Shown in pieces: positions 29,477 to 37,937 of a stretch of DNA of 64,000 nt (the first letter of the stretch is position 1; the number at the start of each line of letters is the position of its first letter). The stretch is taken from assembly GCA_018401015.1 (NCBI GenBank), contig JAGYLP010000002.1, positions 124,001 through 188,000 of the forward strand. The letters are read 5' to 3'. Source of the stretch: Bacteroidales bacterium. GTDB taxonomy: Bacteria > Bacteroidota > Bacteroidia > Bacteroidales > M50B96. Under the pieces are notes generated by a model. That model searched no databases and was not told the origin of the DNA. It worked only from the letters and a program-made list of their open reading frames with translations. The translations under genes and the position numbers were made by a program.

Positions 29477-30802
29477 TTATTTTTCCGATTCTCTACCAGG
29501 ATCAATTTGGACTTCTACTTGTTTGATTCGTCGATGATCGACCGATTTTACTTTAAATTGATACTTGCGGATTGAAAGGATGGTTCCTTGTTCCGGAATC
29601 ATTCCGATGCGTTCTAATATGAGGCCTGCAAGGGTTTCTATTTCTCCTCGTTCTTCGAAAAAATAATCATTGTCTTCGCCCACAATTTTGTAGAAATCGT
29701 TCAGTAAAATTTTACCTTCAAAAAGGTATTGGTTTTCACCCAATTGAGTATAAATTATTTCTTCTTCGTCCATCTCGTCGGTGATTTCACCGACTATCTC
29801 TTCCAGAATATCTTCCAGGGAAATGATCCCGCTTGTTCCCCCATATTCATCGACCACAATGGCTAAGTGATTTTTATCGCGACGAAATTCTTCCAATAGA
29901 TCGTCGAGCATTTTGGTTTCCGGCACAAAAAAGGCTTTTCTCATCAAGCTGGTCCAATCGAAATCATCTTTTTTATTTAAGTGAGGTAGAATATCCTTGA
30001 TATACAGAATGCCTTTAACTGAATCGAACGTTTGATTCACCACAGGAAGACGGGAATATCCATTCTCCATGATAAATTGTATCAGGTCGCTGAAACGAGT
30101 TTGAATATCGATGGTCACTACATCGACCCGAGGACGCATAATTTCTTTTACATCGGTATTTCCGAATTTTACGATGCCTTGCAGGATTTTTCGGTCCTCC
30201 TGTAATTGCAAGTCCGATGCTTCAAAAGCTTCTGATAAATCATCGAGGGAAAGGGTTTTGGTGTTTTTCAATTTTCGATCGATGAATTGAGTGCTATTAA
30301 CAAGAATGCTTAATAGGGGATAAAGCAAACTTTTGCTAAGGAGTAGTAGCGGCGACATGATTTTGGCTAATCGGAGTGCATGGGCAGCGGCTAGTTTTTT
30401 GGGCAGGATCTCTCCAAAAAAGAGCAGGACAAGCCCGATGAGGATGAGGTGCCAAATAATGGATAAGGAGTTAAGTGTGGTTTGAGCAAAGAGCATCTGA
30501 CAGAGTACCATTGCTGAAACCAGAAATCCTATTTGAGTAATTAGTTTGCTGGTGATTAGATTTGCCAGAAGCAGTTCCGGTTCTTTGAAAAGTTTTTCCA
30601 TTGAACCGGGTTTAGTTGCTTTCTGTTGGAGGTATTTCTTCCAGGATTGCGCTGGGATGGAAAAGAATGCCACTTCCGACGCAGCAATAAGAGCTGAGTA
30701 AAGAAGAAAAAGGCCGGAAAGAATAACGAAAATCAGGATGCTTCCCGGATCCGGATTCTCGCTAATCCATTGGTTGAAAGGAGGATGAATATCCATCATC
30801 AT
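29477..30802 (-). CDS. gldE: Gliding motility-associated CNNM/CBS-domain protein GldE
   Basis: DUF21-type TM domain; IMRPRVDVVTID, VDEYGGTSGIISLEDILEEIVGEI; CorC_HlyC-type C-terminus; upstream of gldD. Confidence 0.92.
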   Translation of the reverse strand: MMMDIHPPFNQWISENPDPGSILIFVILSGLFLLYSALIAASEVAFFSIPAQSWKKYLQQKATKPGSMEKLFKEPELLLANLITSKLITQIGFLVSAMVLCQMLFAQTTLNSLSIIWHLILIGLVLLFFGEILPKKLAAAHALRLAKIMSPLLLLSKSLLYPLLSILVNSTQFIDRKLKNTKTLSLDDLSEAFEASDLQLQEDRKILQGIVKFGNTDVKEIMRPRVDVVTIDIQTRFSDLIQFIMENGYSRLPVVNQTFDSVKGILYIKDILPHLNKKDDFDWTSLMRKAFFVPETKMLDDLLEEFRRDKNHLAIVVDEYGGTSGIISLEDILEEIVGEITDEMDEEEIIYTQLGENQYLFEGKILLNDFYKIVGEDNDYFFEERGEIETLAGLILERIGMIPEQGTILSIRKYQFKVKSVDHRRIKQVEVQIDPGRESEK

Positions 30803-30823
30803 AGGGTGTGCCGAAGCATGGAT

Positions 30824-31249
30824 TTAGAATGGTAAGCCATCGTCGGTTGCATCAGGCACATCGGGTGATTGAGTCGGTGGGTTATCGGATGAGTTGTCGG
30901 GCCGATCGTTGGTTCCCTGCCCTCCCTGGGCTCCTAGCATCACCATGGAGTCGCCATACACTTCGGTGATATATCGCTTTACTCCTTCTTTATCGTCGTA
31001 AGAACGATGTCGGAGTCGACCTTCAACGAAGATTTTATCACCCTTTTTCAGGTATTTTTCGGCTGTTTCGGCCAACCCTCTCCAAAGAATGATGTTGTGC
31101 CATTCTGTTTGAGTGGTTTTTTCGCCCGATTTACTTTTGTAGGTTTCATTGGTTGCTAGTGAGAAGGACGCCACCGCCACACCAGAGTCGAGGTAACGCA
31201 CTTTGGGGTCGCCCCCGATGTTACCAATCAGCATTACTTTGTTTAGCAT
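30824..31249 (-). CDS. ssb: Single-stranded DNA-binding protein
   Basis: MLNKVMLIGNIGGDPKVRYLDSGVAVASFSLATNE; acidic C-terminal tail DDGLPF. Confidence 0.95.
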   Translation of the reverse strand: MLNKVMLIGNIGGDPKVRYLDSGVAVASFSLATNETYKSKSGEKTTQTEWHNIILWRGLAETAEKYLKKGDKIFVEGRLRHRSYDDKEGVKRYITEVYGDSMVMLGAQGGQGTNDRPDNSSDNPPTQSPDVPDATDDGLPF

Positions 31250-31327
31250 AGTACTAATTTTTAAAGGTTTAAGAATGAACTATGGTATTGCTTATTCTTA
31301 AAGCGCAAGCGCCAAAGTTAAGCAAAA

Positions 31328-32413
31328 TTACCTGCTTCCATTTTCAAAGATTGATTCATAATGTTTGGTTAAGAATGAATCCATCAGTTTAGATACGGGC
31401 AATTTACTAAGTTCTTTTGTTGGTTTCAATTGAAAGGGATGAATGGTATCAGTTAATTTATCCTTACTTAGGAGAATAATATAGGTGGCATGGATCTGTC
31501 TATGGCTAAGGAGGTGTTTTTTCTTGTTTTGGATGATTTGAAGGTCGAAATGAGGCTTATAAAGTCGATTCCAAAGCGAAAGTTCCGATAATTGCTCCGG
31601 AGGCAAGGGTGTTTTCGTCTCTTCGAGTGGGAATTGATACATTCCTCCCCAAATTCCTTTGTCTGATCGTTTATCGATATAAACTTGTTCCTGGTCGGTA
31701 AGGACAAAATAATAGTGCCAACGTTTTTCAACGATGGTTTTACCTCTTTTAATTGGTCGAGTGTCGATAGTGTTATTATGGTATGCTTCGCAAAGTTCCT
31801 GAAGCGGACACGCTTGGCAATCGGGGTTTGCCGGTACGCATTGCAGCGCACCGAACTCCATGATAGCTTGATTATACTCGCCCGGTTTTTCGGGGTGAAG
31901 TAATTCCTGGGCAAGTGATTTAAACATTTTTTTCCCTTCCGATGAATCGATGGGCAGGTCTATATTAAAGAGTCGAGATAAAACCCGATACACATTTCCA
32001 TCGATTACAGGGACCGGTTCATGGAAAGCTATTGAGGCGATTGCAGCCGCTGTGTATTCTCCAACTCCCTTAAGCTTAATGAGTTCTGTGAAAGTTGCGG
32101 GAAATTGGTTGTTTCGGTTTTGGTGGATTTCGATGGCTGTTTGATGCAGGTTCCGGGCTCTTGAATAGTATCCCAATCCTTGCCAAAGTTTCAGTACGCT
32201 TTCTTCGTCGGTCTTCGCTAGGTGCTCAATAGTAGGGAAGGCAGCTATAAAACGCTGAAAATAAGGAAGCCCCTGAGCTACTCGTGTTTGTTGTAAAATG
32301 ATTTCCGATAACCATATTTTATAGGGGTGCGGATCTTCTCTCCAGGGAAGGGTTCGTTTGTTCTGTTCATACCAGGTTAGAACTAAGTTTTTGATATAGC
32401 TAATTTTATCCAA
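31328..32413 (-). CDS. mutY: A/G-specific adenine glycosylase
   Basis: RTLPWREDPHPYKIWLSEIILQQTRV; LKGVGEYTAAAIASIAF; VIDGNVYRVLSRLF; 4Fe-4S C-x6-C-x2-C-x5-C (CVPANPDCQACPLQELC); NUDIX-like C-terminus. Confidence 0.95.
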   Translation of the reverse strand: MDKISYIKNLVLTWYEQNKRTLPWREDPHPYKIWLSEIILQQTRVAQGLPYFQRFIAAFPTIEHLAKTDEESVLKLWQGLGYYSRARNLHQTAIEIHQNRNNQFPATFTELIKLKGVGEYTAAAIASIAFHEPVPVIDGNVYRVLSRLFNIDLPIDSSEGKKMFKSLAQELLHPEKPGEYNQAIMEFGALQCVPANPDCQACPLQELCEAYHNNTIDTRPIKRGKTIVEKRWHYYFVLTDQEQVYIDKRSDKGIWGGMYQFPLEETKTPLPPEQLSELSLWNRLYKPHFDLQIIQNKKKHLLSHRQIHATYIILLSKDKLTDTIHPFQLKPTKELSKLPVSKLMDSFLTKHYESIFENGSR

Positions 32414-32479
32414 AATTTTTACGGTGAGTTTTTAAGCAAAAATACTGGCTAGTGGTTTTATTTGTGTAATAAATTCCCT

Positions 32480-32487
32480 TATATTTG
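32480..32487 (+). promoter_or_regulatory. Bacteroidota -7-like element for the HU gene
   Basis: TATATTTG, 54 nt upstream of HU ATG. Confidence 0.45.
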
Positions 32488-32540
32488 CAGACCAAATTCA
32501 AAATGAATTATAAGTAATTGATAATTAAAGTTTTTTAAAA

Positions 32541-32825
32541 ATGACAAAAGCTGATATCGTAAACGAAATTTCGAAGAACACAGGTATTGAAAAGGTCACC
32601 GTTCTAAAGACTGTGGAAGCTTTCATGGATTCTGTAAAAAATTCATTAACCCATGGCAAGAATGTATATCTGCGTGGATTCGGTAGTTTTATAGTTAAGG
32701 AGCGCGCTGAGAAAACAGCCCGAAATATCTCCAAGAATACTACTATCATCATCCCTGCTCATAATATCCCCGCCTTTAAACCTGCTAAGACTTTTGTCAA
32801 CAAGGTTAAAAATCACGTAAAATAA
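32541..32825 (+). CDS. HU/IHF-family DNA-binding protein
   Basis: MTKADIVNEISKNTGIEKVTVLKTVEAFMDSVKNSLTHGKNVYLRGFGSFIVKERAEKTARNIS...PAHNIPAFKPAKTF. Confidence 0.95.
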   Translation: MTKADIVNEISKNTGIEKVTVLKTVEAFMDSVKNSLTHGKNVYLRGFGSFIVKERAEKTARNISKNTTIIIPAHNIPAFKPAKTFVNKVKNHVK

Positions 32826-32847
32826 TAACCATTTATAAACGATAGCT

Positions 32848-32940
32848 ATGCCAAGCGGAAAGAAAAGAAAAAGACACAAAATGGCTACTCATAAAAGGAA
32901 GAAACGCCTAAGAAAAAACAGGCATAAAAAGAAGAAGTAG
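32848..32940 (+). CDS. 30-aa basic protein, AURKAIP1/COX24-domain type (not in ORF track)
   Basis: ATG 32848 to TAG 32938-32940: MPSGKKRKRHKMATHKRKKRLRKNRHKKKK. The KMxTHKRKKRLRKNRHK pattern matches the AURKAIP1/COX24 C-terminal family; purine-rich gap after HU. Confidence 0.87.
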   Translation: MPSGKKRKRHKMATHKRKKRLRKNRHKKKK

Positions 32941-32969
32941 CCTAATTCACACTCTTCCTAACAGTTTTC

Positions 32970-33003
32970 AATAAACCTAAAGAGAAACATCTTTAGGTTT
33001 ATT
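32970..33003 (+). terminator. Perfect 13-bp stem-loop between mini-protein and RNase G/E gene
   Basis: aataaacctaaag (32970-32982), 8-nt loop, ctttaggtttatt (32991-33003). No long U-tract, so terminator versus leader hairpin is unresolved. Confidence 0.65.
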
Positions 33004-33054
33004 GTATTTATACCATTCACACCGCAATGATTCTTATATCGGTCGGGGAATTAT

Positions 33055-34617
33055 ATGACTTCACAAACAAGTAAAGAACTCATTATAGATGTTAATGCCG
33101 GTGAAACCTCCATTGCACTATTGGAGGATAAACTGATAACCGGTTTATACAAAGAGAAGAACAGTATTCAGTTCTCGGTAGGCGACATTTATTTAGGGCA
33201 GGTTAAAAAAATCATGCCTGGCTTGAACGCAGCCTTCGTCAATGTTGGTTACGAAAAGGATGCTTTTTTGCATTATCTCGATTTAGGTCCACAGTTTAGT
33301 TCGCTGAAAAAATACCTAAGCCTTACCTTAGAAGGAAAGCCGGTTCCTGCTTTCTCATCTTTCCCGTTGGAACCTGATATCAATAAACATGGGAAAATAA
33401 CCGAGGTGCTTTCGCCGGGGCAGTTGATTCTAGTGCAAATAGCTAAAGAACCAATCTCATCTAAAGGGCCACGATTATCAAGCGAATTGTCGATTCCAGG
33501 GCGGAACATGGTGCTTATTCCCTTTTCGAACAAAATTTCCATAAGCCAGAAAATTGGCTCCGATGAGGAGAAGCTTCGACTAAAAAAATTAATCCAGAGT
33601 ATTAAACCCAATAATTACGGTGTAATTGTTCGAACTGCCGCGAAAAGTAAACGGGTGGCAACGCTCGACAATGAACTACGTGAACTCGTCGAGAAATGGG
33701 AAAATGCTTTCAAGTCGATTAAACAAATAAAAGGGCCGCAACTCTTTATTGGTGAATTGAATCGCTCTTCGGCTGTGGTGCGCGACCTGTACAACGCCAG
33801 CTTCAACCATATTTTTGTTAATGACCATCATATCTATCAGCAAATAAAACAATACGTTGAGACTATCGATCCGGAGAAAACCAAGATTGTGAAAATGGTC
33901 TCGGCCAAAACGCCCATTTTTGAGCAATTTGGAGTCGATAAGCAAATTAAAGCGAGTTTTGGAAAAACGGTCAGTTTCAAGTCGGGAGCTTATCTAATTA
34001 TCGAGCACACCGAAGCGATGCACGTAATTGATGTAAACTCCGGAAATAGGACCAAAAAGGACTTGAATCAAGAGTCGAATGCGCTTGAAGTCAATTTAGC
34101 GGCGGCCGAGGAAATTGCAAGGCAGTTAAAATTGCGCGATATGGGAGGCCTGATCGTGATCGATTTTATCGACATGACCCTGGCTCCGAACCGACAGGCT
34201 TTGTACGATAAAATGCGAAGCCTGATGGCTGATGATCCGGCAAAACATACCATTTTACCCTTGAGTAAGTTTGGGTTGATGGAAATAACCCGTCAGCGGG
34301 TGCGCCCTGAAACCGATATCGATACGATTGAAAAGTGTCCTTCTTGCAATGGAACCGGTGAGATTCAATCGAGCATGTTGCTGATGGATGAAATTGAAAA
34401 TAATCTTAAATACCTGCTAAAGCAAAATCCAAGCATTAAGTTCCTGAAGCTGAAGGTACATCCTTTTTTAGCATCCTATTTTAAGCAAGGTGTTTTTAGT
34501 ATTCGCTATCAATGGGCAAAAAAATACAAGATTAAGCTCAAAATCAAGGAAATCAATTCTTTCCCAGTGCTGGAATATCGCTTTGTCGATCAAAATGAGA
34601 TTGATATACTGGTCTGA
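33055..34617 (+). CDS. rng: Rne/Rng family ribonuclease (RNase G-like)
   Basis: DIYLGQVKKIMPGLNAAFVNVGYEKDAFLH; HVIDVNSGNR; GGLIVIDFIDM; CPSCNGTG; RQRVRPE. Confidence 0.94.
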   Translation: MTSQTSKELIIDVNAGETSIALLEDKLITGLYKEKNSIQFSVGDIYLGQVKKIMPGLNAAFVNVGYEKDAFLHYLDLGPQFSSLKKYLSLTLEGKPVPAFSSFPLEPDINKHGKITEVLSPGQLILVQIAKEPISSKGPRLSSELSIPGRNMVLIPFSNKISISQKIGSDEEKLRLKKLIQSIKPNNYGVIVRTAAKSKRVATLDNELRELVEKWENAFKSIKQIKGPQLFIGELNRSSAVVRDLYNASFNHIFVNDHHIYQQIKQYVETIDPEKTKIVKMVSAKTPIFEQFGVDKQIKASFGKTVSFKSGAYLIIEHTEAMHVIDVNSGNRTKKDLNQESNALEVNLAAAEEIARQLKLRDMGGLIVIDFIDMTLAPNRQALYDKMRSLMADDPAKHTILPLSKFGLMEITRQRVRPETDIDTIEKCPSCNGTGEIQSSMLLMDEIENNLKYLLKQNPSIKFLKLKVHPFLASYFKQGVFSIRYQWAKKYKIKLKIKEINSFPVLEYRFVDQNEIDILV

Positions 34618-34709
34618 TTTTCATTGGTTTTTCCCTGTTAATTTTTATTAAATACCCTTGCCTCATCCATACCCCTGTTTTAAGAGGGAGTATGGCTGCC
34701 AAAAAATCA

Positions 34710-34717
34710 TATTTTTG
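34710..34717 (+). promoter_or_regulatory. Bacteroidota -7-like element for dsbD
   Basis: TATTTTTG, 27 nt upstream of ATG. Confidence 0.4.
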
Positions 34718-34743
34718 CGAGCTGTATTCTAAATCCATTTAGT

Positions 34744-36876
34744 ATGAAGTTTCGCATGCTTTTCATCTTGGTAAGTGTTCTTCTTACCAGTTTCAGCACT
34801 TTACAATCACAAATCGACATTCCTGTTACCTGGGAATACCGACTGATCAATTCCAACAAAGAGTCTGCTATTCTAGAAATGGAAGCCACCATCGAAGATA
34901 AGTGGCATCTCTACAGTCAGCATACCCCTGAAAATGGTCCCCTTTCATTGTATTTTGAGTTTGAAGAGAGTGACAATTGGGAGCGAATTGGTGAGGTAAA
35001 AGAGCCCAAGCCATTGACTGAGTTCGACGAGATTTTTAAAGTGGATGTGCTCTATTTCAAAGATAAAGTGGTCTTTACGCAAGAGATTAAAATCCTGAGC
35101 CAAGATCCTTTCTTTATTCGAGGTACATCTGATTATCAGGCTTGTATCGATGGGAAGTGTGTTCCGGGCAACGATGATTTTGCCATACCGGTAAACGGAG
35201 CCAAAGCTGATGCGGCTAGCCCGGCAAAAAAAGAGAGTAAAGCGGTTAAAACCATGTCGTTTGGCAATATGGATGCGGTTGGGGAAGTGGTTCCTGCACC
35301 GGCGTCTGTAACCCAAAAAGATGGAGAGGCTCCTGCAAAAGCTGATTTACTAAAGGAAGAAAAAGTCCCGATTAGCTCAGAACCTGCAGGTGAAAATAAG
35401 GGTTTGTGGTTGTTCTTTTTCATCAGCTTTCTGGCAGGTTTAGCCGCGATTCTTACTCCTTGTGTTTTCCCGATGATTCCGATGACGGTTACCTTCTTTA
35501 TGAAAGATAAAGAACATGCTGCCAAAGGGAAAAGAGAAGCCTTGGTTTATGGATTTTCAATCATCGCTATTTATACCTTCATTGGTTCCATTCTCGCCGT
35601 TGTAGCCGGACCTGCGATAGCAAACTGGCTAAGCACCCACTGGATTCCTAATGTGCTATTCTTCCTAATTTTTATGGTTTTTGCTGCCTCTTTCCTGGGG
35701 ATGTTCGAAATTGTCCTTCCCAGCAGCCTGGTGAACAAGTCGGATGCAAAAGCTGATAAAGGCGGATACGTAGGTGCTATTTTCATGGCTATTACGCTCG
35801 TGCTGGTGTCGTTCAGTTGCACCGGTCCTATCGTTGGAGCCATTTTAGTTGAATCGGCTGGTGGCGCTGTTTTGCGTCCCATCATCGGAATGTTCGGTTT
35901 CTCGCTGGCATTTGCATTACCCTTTACTTTATTCGCCTTCTTCCCCGGTTGGTTGAAGAATTTACCCAAATCGGGCGGATGGCTCAATTCGGTTAAAGTT
36001 GTTCTTGGATTCATTGAGTTAGCTCTCGGATTAAAGTTCCTGAGTGTAGCCGATCAGACTTACCATTGGGGTATTTTAGATCGGGAGATTTACCTCGCTT
36101 TCTGGATAGTCATTTTTACCTTGATGGGACTTTATTTACTTGGAAAACTGAAGTTTTCGCACGATAGCGACATGCCGTATTTGAAGGTGCCTCGTCTCGC
36201 ATTGGCCATTGTAACCTTCACTTTCGTGGTTTACCTTATCCCGGGAATGTTCGGAGCGCCTTTAAAAGCATTGTCGGGGTATTTGCCTCCGTCGTCGACC
36301 CACGATTTTGATGTGGATGACAAGATGATTGAGAATGCATTCATGTTGCAGGAATTGATAAACGAAGGTGGCATAGCTGTTACCGGTTCTGCTAAAGCGG
36401 ATTGTCCTGAGCCGAAATATGCCGACCAATTGCATTTACCCCATGGATTGAAGGGGTTTTTTGATTACGATCAAGCCTTGGCTTGTGCACGTGCTCAGAA
36501 CAAACCCCTCTTTATCGATTTTACCGGACATGGTTGTGTTAACTGCAGGGAAATGGAGGCAAATGTTTGGTCGGATCCGGAAGTGCTGAAGCGATTACGT
36601 AACGATTACGTCGTGGTGGCCTTGTATGTTGATGACAAGAAGATTAAGCTACCGGAAGATGAATGGGTCGTTTCTACCTACGACGGAAAGGTTAAAAATA
36701 CCCTGGGTCGGAAATATGCCGACTTTCAGATAAGCCGCTTCAATGTGAACGCACAGCCCTATTATGTGTTGCTCGGATCCGACGAAGAACTCTTAGTTCA
36801 ACCTCGAGGGTACGATTTGAATGTAGGTGAATTTGTTACTTTCCTCGACGATGGTTTAAAAGCTTTTCATCAATAA
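34744..36876 (+). CDS. dsbD: Thiol:disulfide interchange protein DsbD-like
   Basis: Signal peptide; N-terminal periplasmic domain; TM core LTPCVFPMIPMTVTFF and SCTGPIVGAILV; C-terminal thioredoxin GHGCVNCREMEANVW. Confidence 0.92.
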   Translation: MKFRMLFILVSVLLTSFSTLQSQIDIPVTWEYRLINSNKESAILEMEATIEDKWHLYSQHTPENGPLSLYFEFEESDNWERIGEVKEPKPLTEFDEIFKVDVLYFKDKVVFTQEIKILSQDPFFIRGTSDYQACIDGKCVPGNDDFAIPVNGAKADAASPAKKESKAVKTMSFGNMDAVGEVVPAPASVTQKDGEAPAKADLLKEEKVPISSEPAGENKGLWLFFFISFLAGLAAILTPCVFPMIPMTVTFFMKDKEHAAKGKREALVYGFSIIAIYTFIGSILAVVAGPAIANWLSTHWIPNVLFFLIFMVFAASFLGMFEIVLPSSLVNKSDAKADKGGYVGAIFMAITLVLVSFSCTGPIVGAILVESAGGAVLRPIIGMFGFSLAFALPFTLFAFFPGWLKNLPKSGGWLNSVKVVLGFIELALGLKFLSVADQTYHWGILDREIYLAFWIVIFTLMGLYLLGKLKFSHDSDMPYLKVPRLALAIVTFTFVVYLIPGMFGAPLKALSGYLPPSSTHDFDVDDKMIENAFMLQELINEGGIAVTGSAKADCPEPKYADQLHLPHGLKGFFDYDQALACARAQNKPLFIDFTGHGCVNCREMEANVWSDPEVLKRLRNDYVVVALYVDDKKIKLPEDEWVVSTYDGKVKNTLGRKYADFQISRFNVNAQPYYVLLGSDEELLVQPRGYDLNVGEFVTFLDDGLKAFHQ

Positions 36877-36881
36877 TAATC

Positions 36882-36916
36882 AAAACAGGATGATGGTGTA
36901 AACGTCATCCTGTTTT
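36882..36916. terminator. Stem-loop terminator after dsbD
   Basis: aaaacaggatga ... tcatcctgtttt, 12-bp perfect stem with A/T flanks. Confidence 0.75.
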
Positions 36917-36932
36917 ACTATCCAGATAGTTT

Positions 36933-37937
36933 ATGCGTATTTTATTTTTTATTCTTTTCAGTTTTCTTTTCAGTCAAACAGCTTTTTCCCAGCCAAAGAG
37001 TTTAATACAGTGGATGGATTTCGAAGAAGCCTTAGCAAAGCATGAACAGCAACCCAAAGTCCTTCTGATCGATATGTACACCGATTGGTGTGGATGGTGC
37101 AAGGTGTTGGATACAACCACTTTTGCTAATGCTGGTATTGCGAATTATATCAATTCCAATTTTTACCCTGTTAAGTTCAATGCCGAAGGTTTCGATACGA
37201 TTACTTATCGGTCGAAAGTTTATACCAACCAGGGTAGTGGTCGACGGCCAACACACGATTTGGCTAAGGAGCTTTTAAAAGGACGACTCTCATATCCGTC
37301 GATAGTTTACATCGACGATGCATGGAATGTTTATCCGGTGGCAGGTTATTTAAAGCCGGAGCAGATTGAGCCTATTCTGGCTTATTTTGTCGAGAAGGCT
37401 AATAAATCGGTTCCTTACGATGACTTTAATGCAAGTTTCGAAAAAGTGATTCGGGGTAATCCTCCGATGAAGGATTTAGTGAAGTGGATGGAGTTTCCGG
37501 AGGCTATCCGACAAAATAGCTTGGCTCCTAAAAAAGTACTCGTGAATGTGTATTCTTCTTTGGGGTATTCCTCTCGCATGATGATGCAGGATATTTTCAC
37601 CGATCCTGTTTTAGCGGCTTATATCAATGAAAACTATTATCCGGTGCGGGTAGAGGCAGAGCGTACCGATACGATAGTGGTGAATCAACAGGTTTTTATT
37701 AACGAGCAAAAAGTTAAAAACTATCCTCATCAATTGGCCATTGCCTTATTGAATGGTCAGGTTCAGTATCCAAGCCTGGTATTCATCAATGAGCAAGGGC
37801 AGGTTGTCAATAAGATCAGTGGATTTTTAAAGAAAGCCGATGTAGAACCACTCTTGCATTTCTTTGCAAAAGATGCTTACCAAACTCAGAAATGGGAAGA
37901 ATTCCGTCCTAATTTTAAATCGCAATTAACCGAGTAA
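36933..37937 (+). CDS. Secreted tandem thioredoxin-like protein
   Basis: Signal peptide; first domain LIDMYTDWCGWCKVLDTTTF; second homologous domain LVNVYSSLGYSSRMMMQDIF lacking CxxC. Confidence 0.85.
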   Translation: MRILFFILFSFLFSQTAFSQPKSLIQWMDFEEALAKHEQQPKVLLIDMYTDWCGWCKVLDTTTFANAGIANYINSNFYPVKFNAEGFDTITYRSKVYTNQGSGRRPTHDLAKELLKGRLSYPSIVYIDDAWNVYPVAGYLKPEQIEPILAYFVEKANKSVPYDDFNASFEKVIRGNPPMKDLVKWMEFPEAIRQNSLAPKKVLVNVYSSLGYSSRMMMQDIFTDPVLAAYINENYYPVRVEAERTDTIVVNQQVFINEQKVKNYPHQLAIALLNGQVQYPSLVFINEQGQVVNKISGFLKKADVEPLLHFFAKDAYQTQKWEEFRPNFKSQLTE

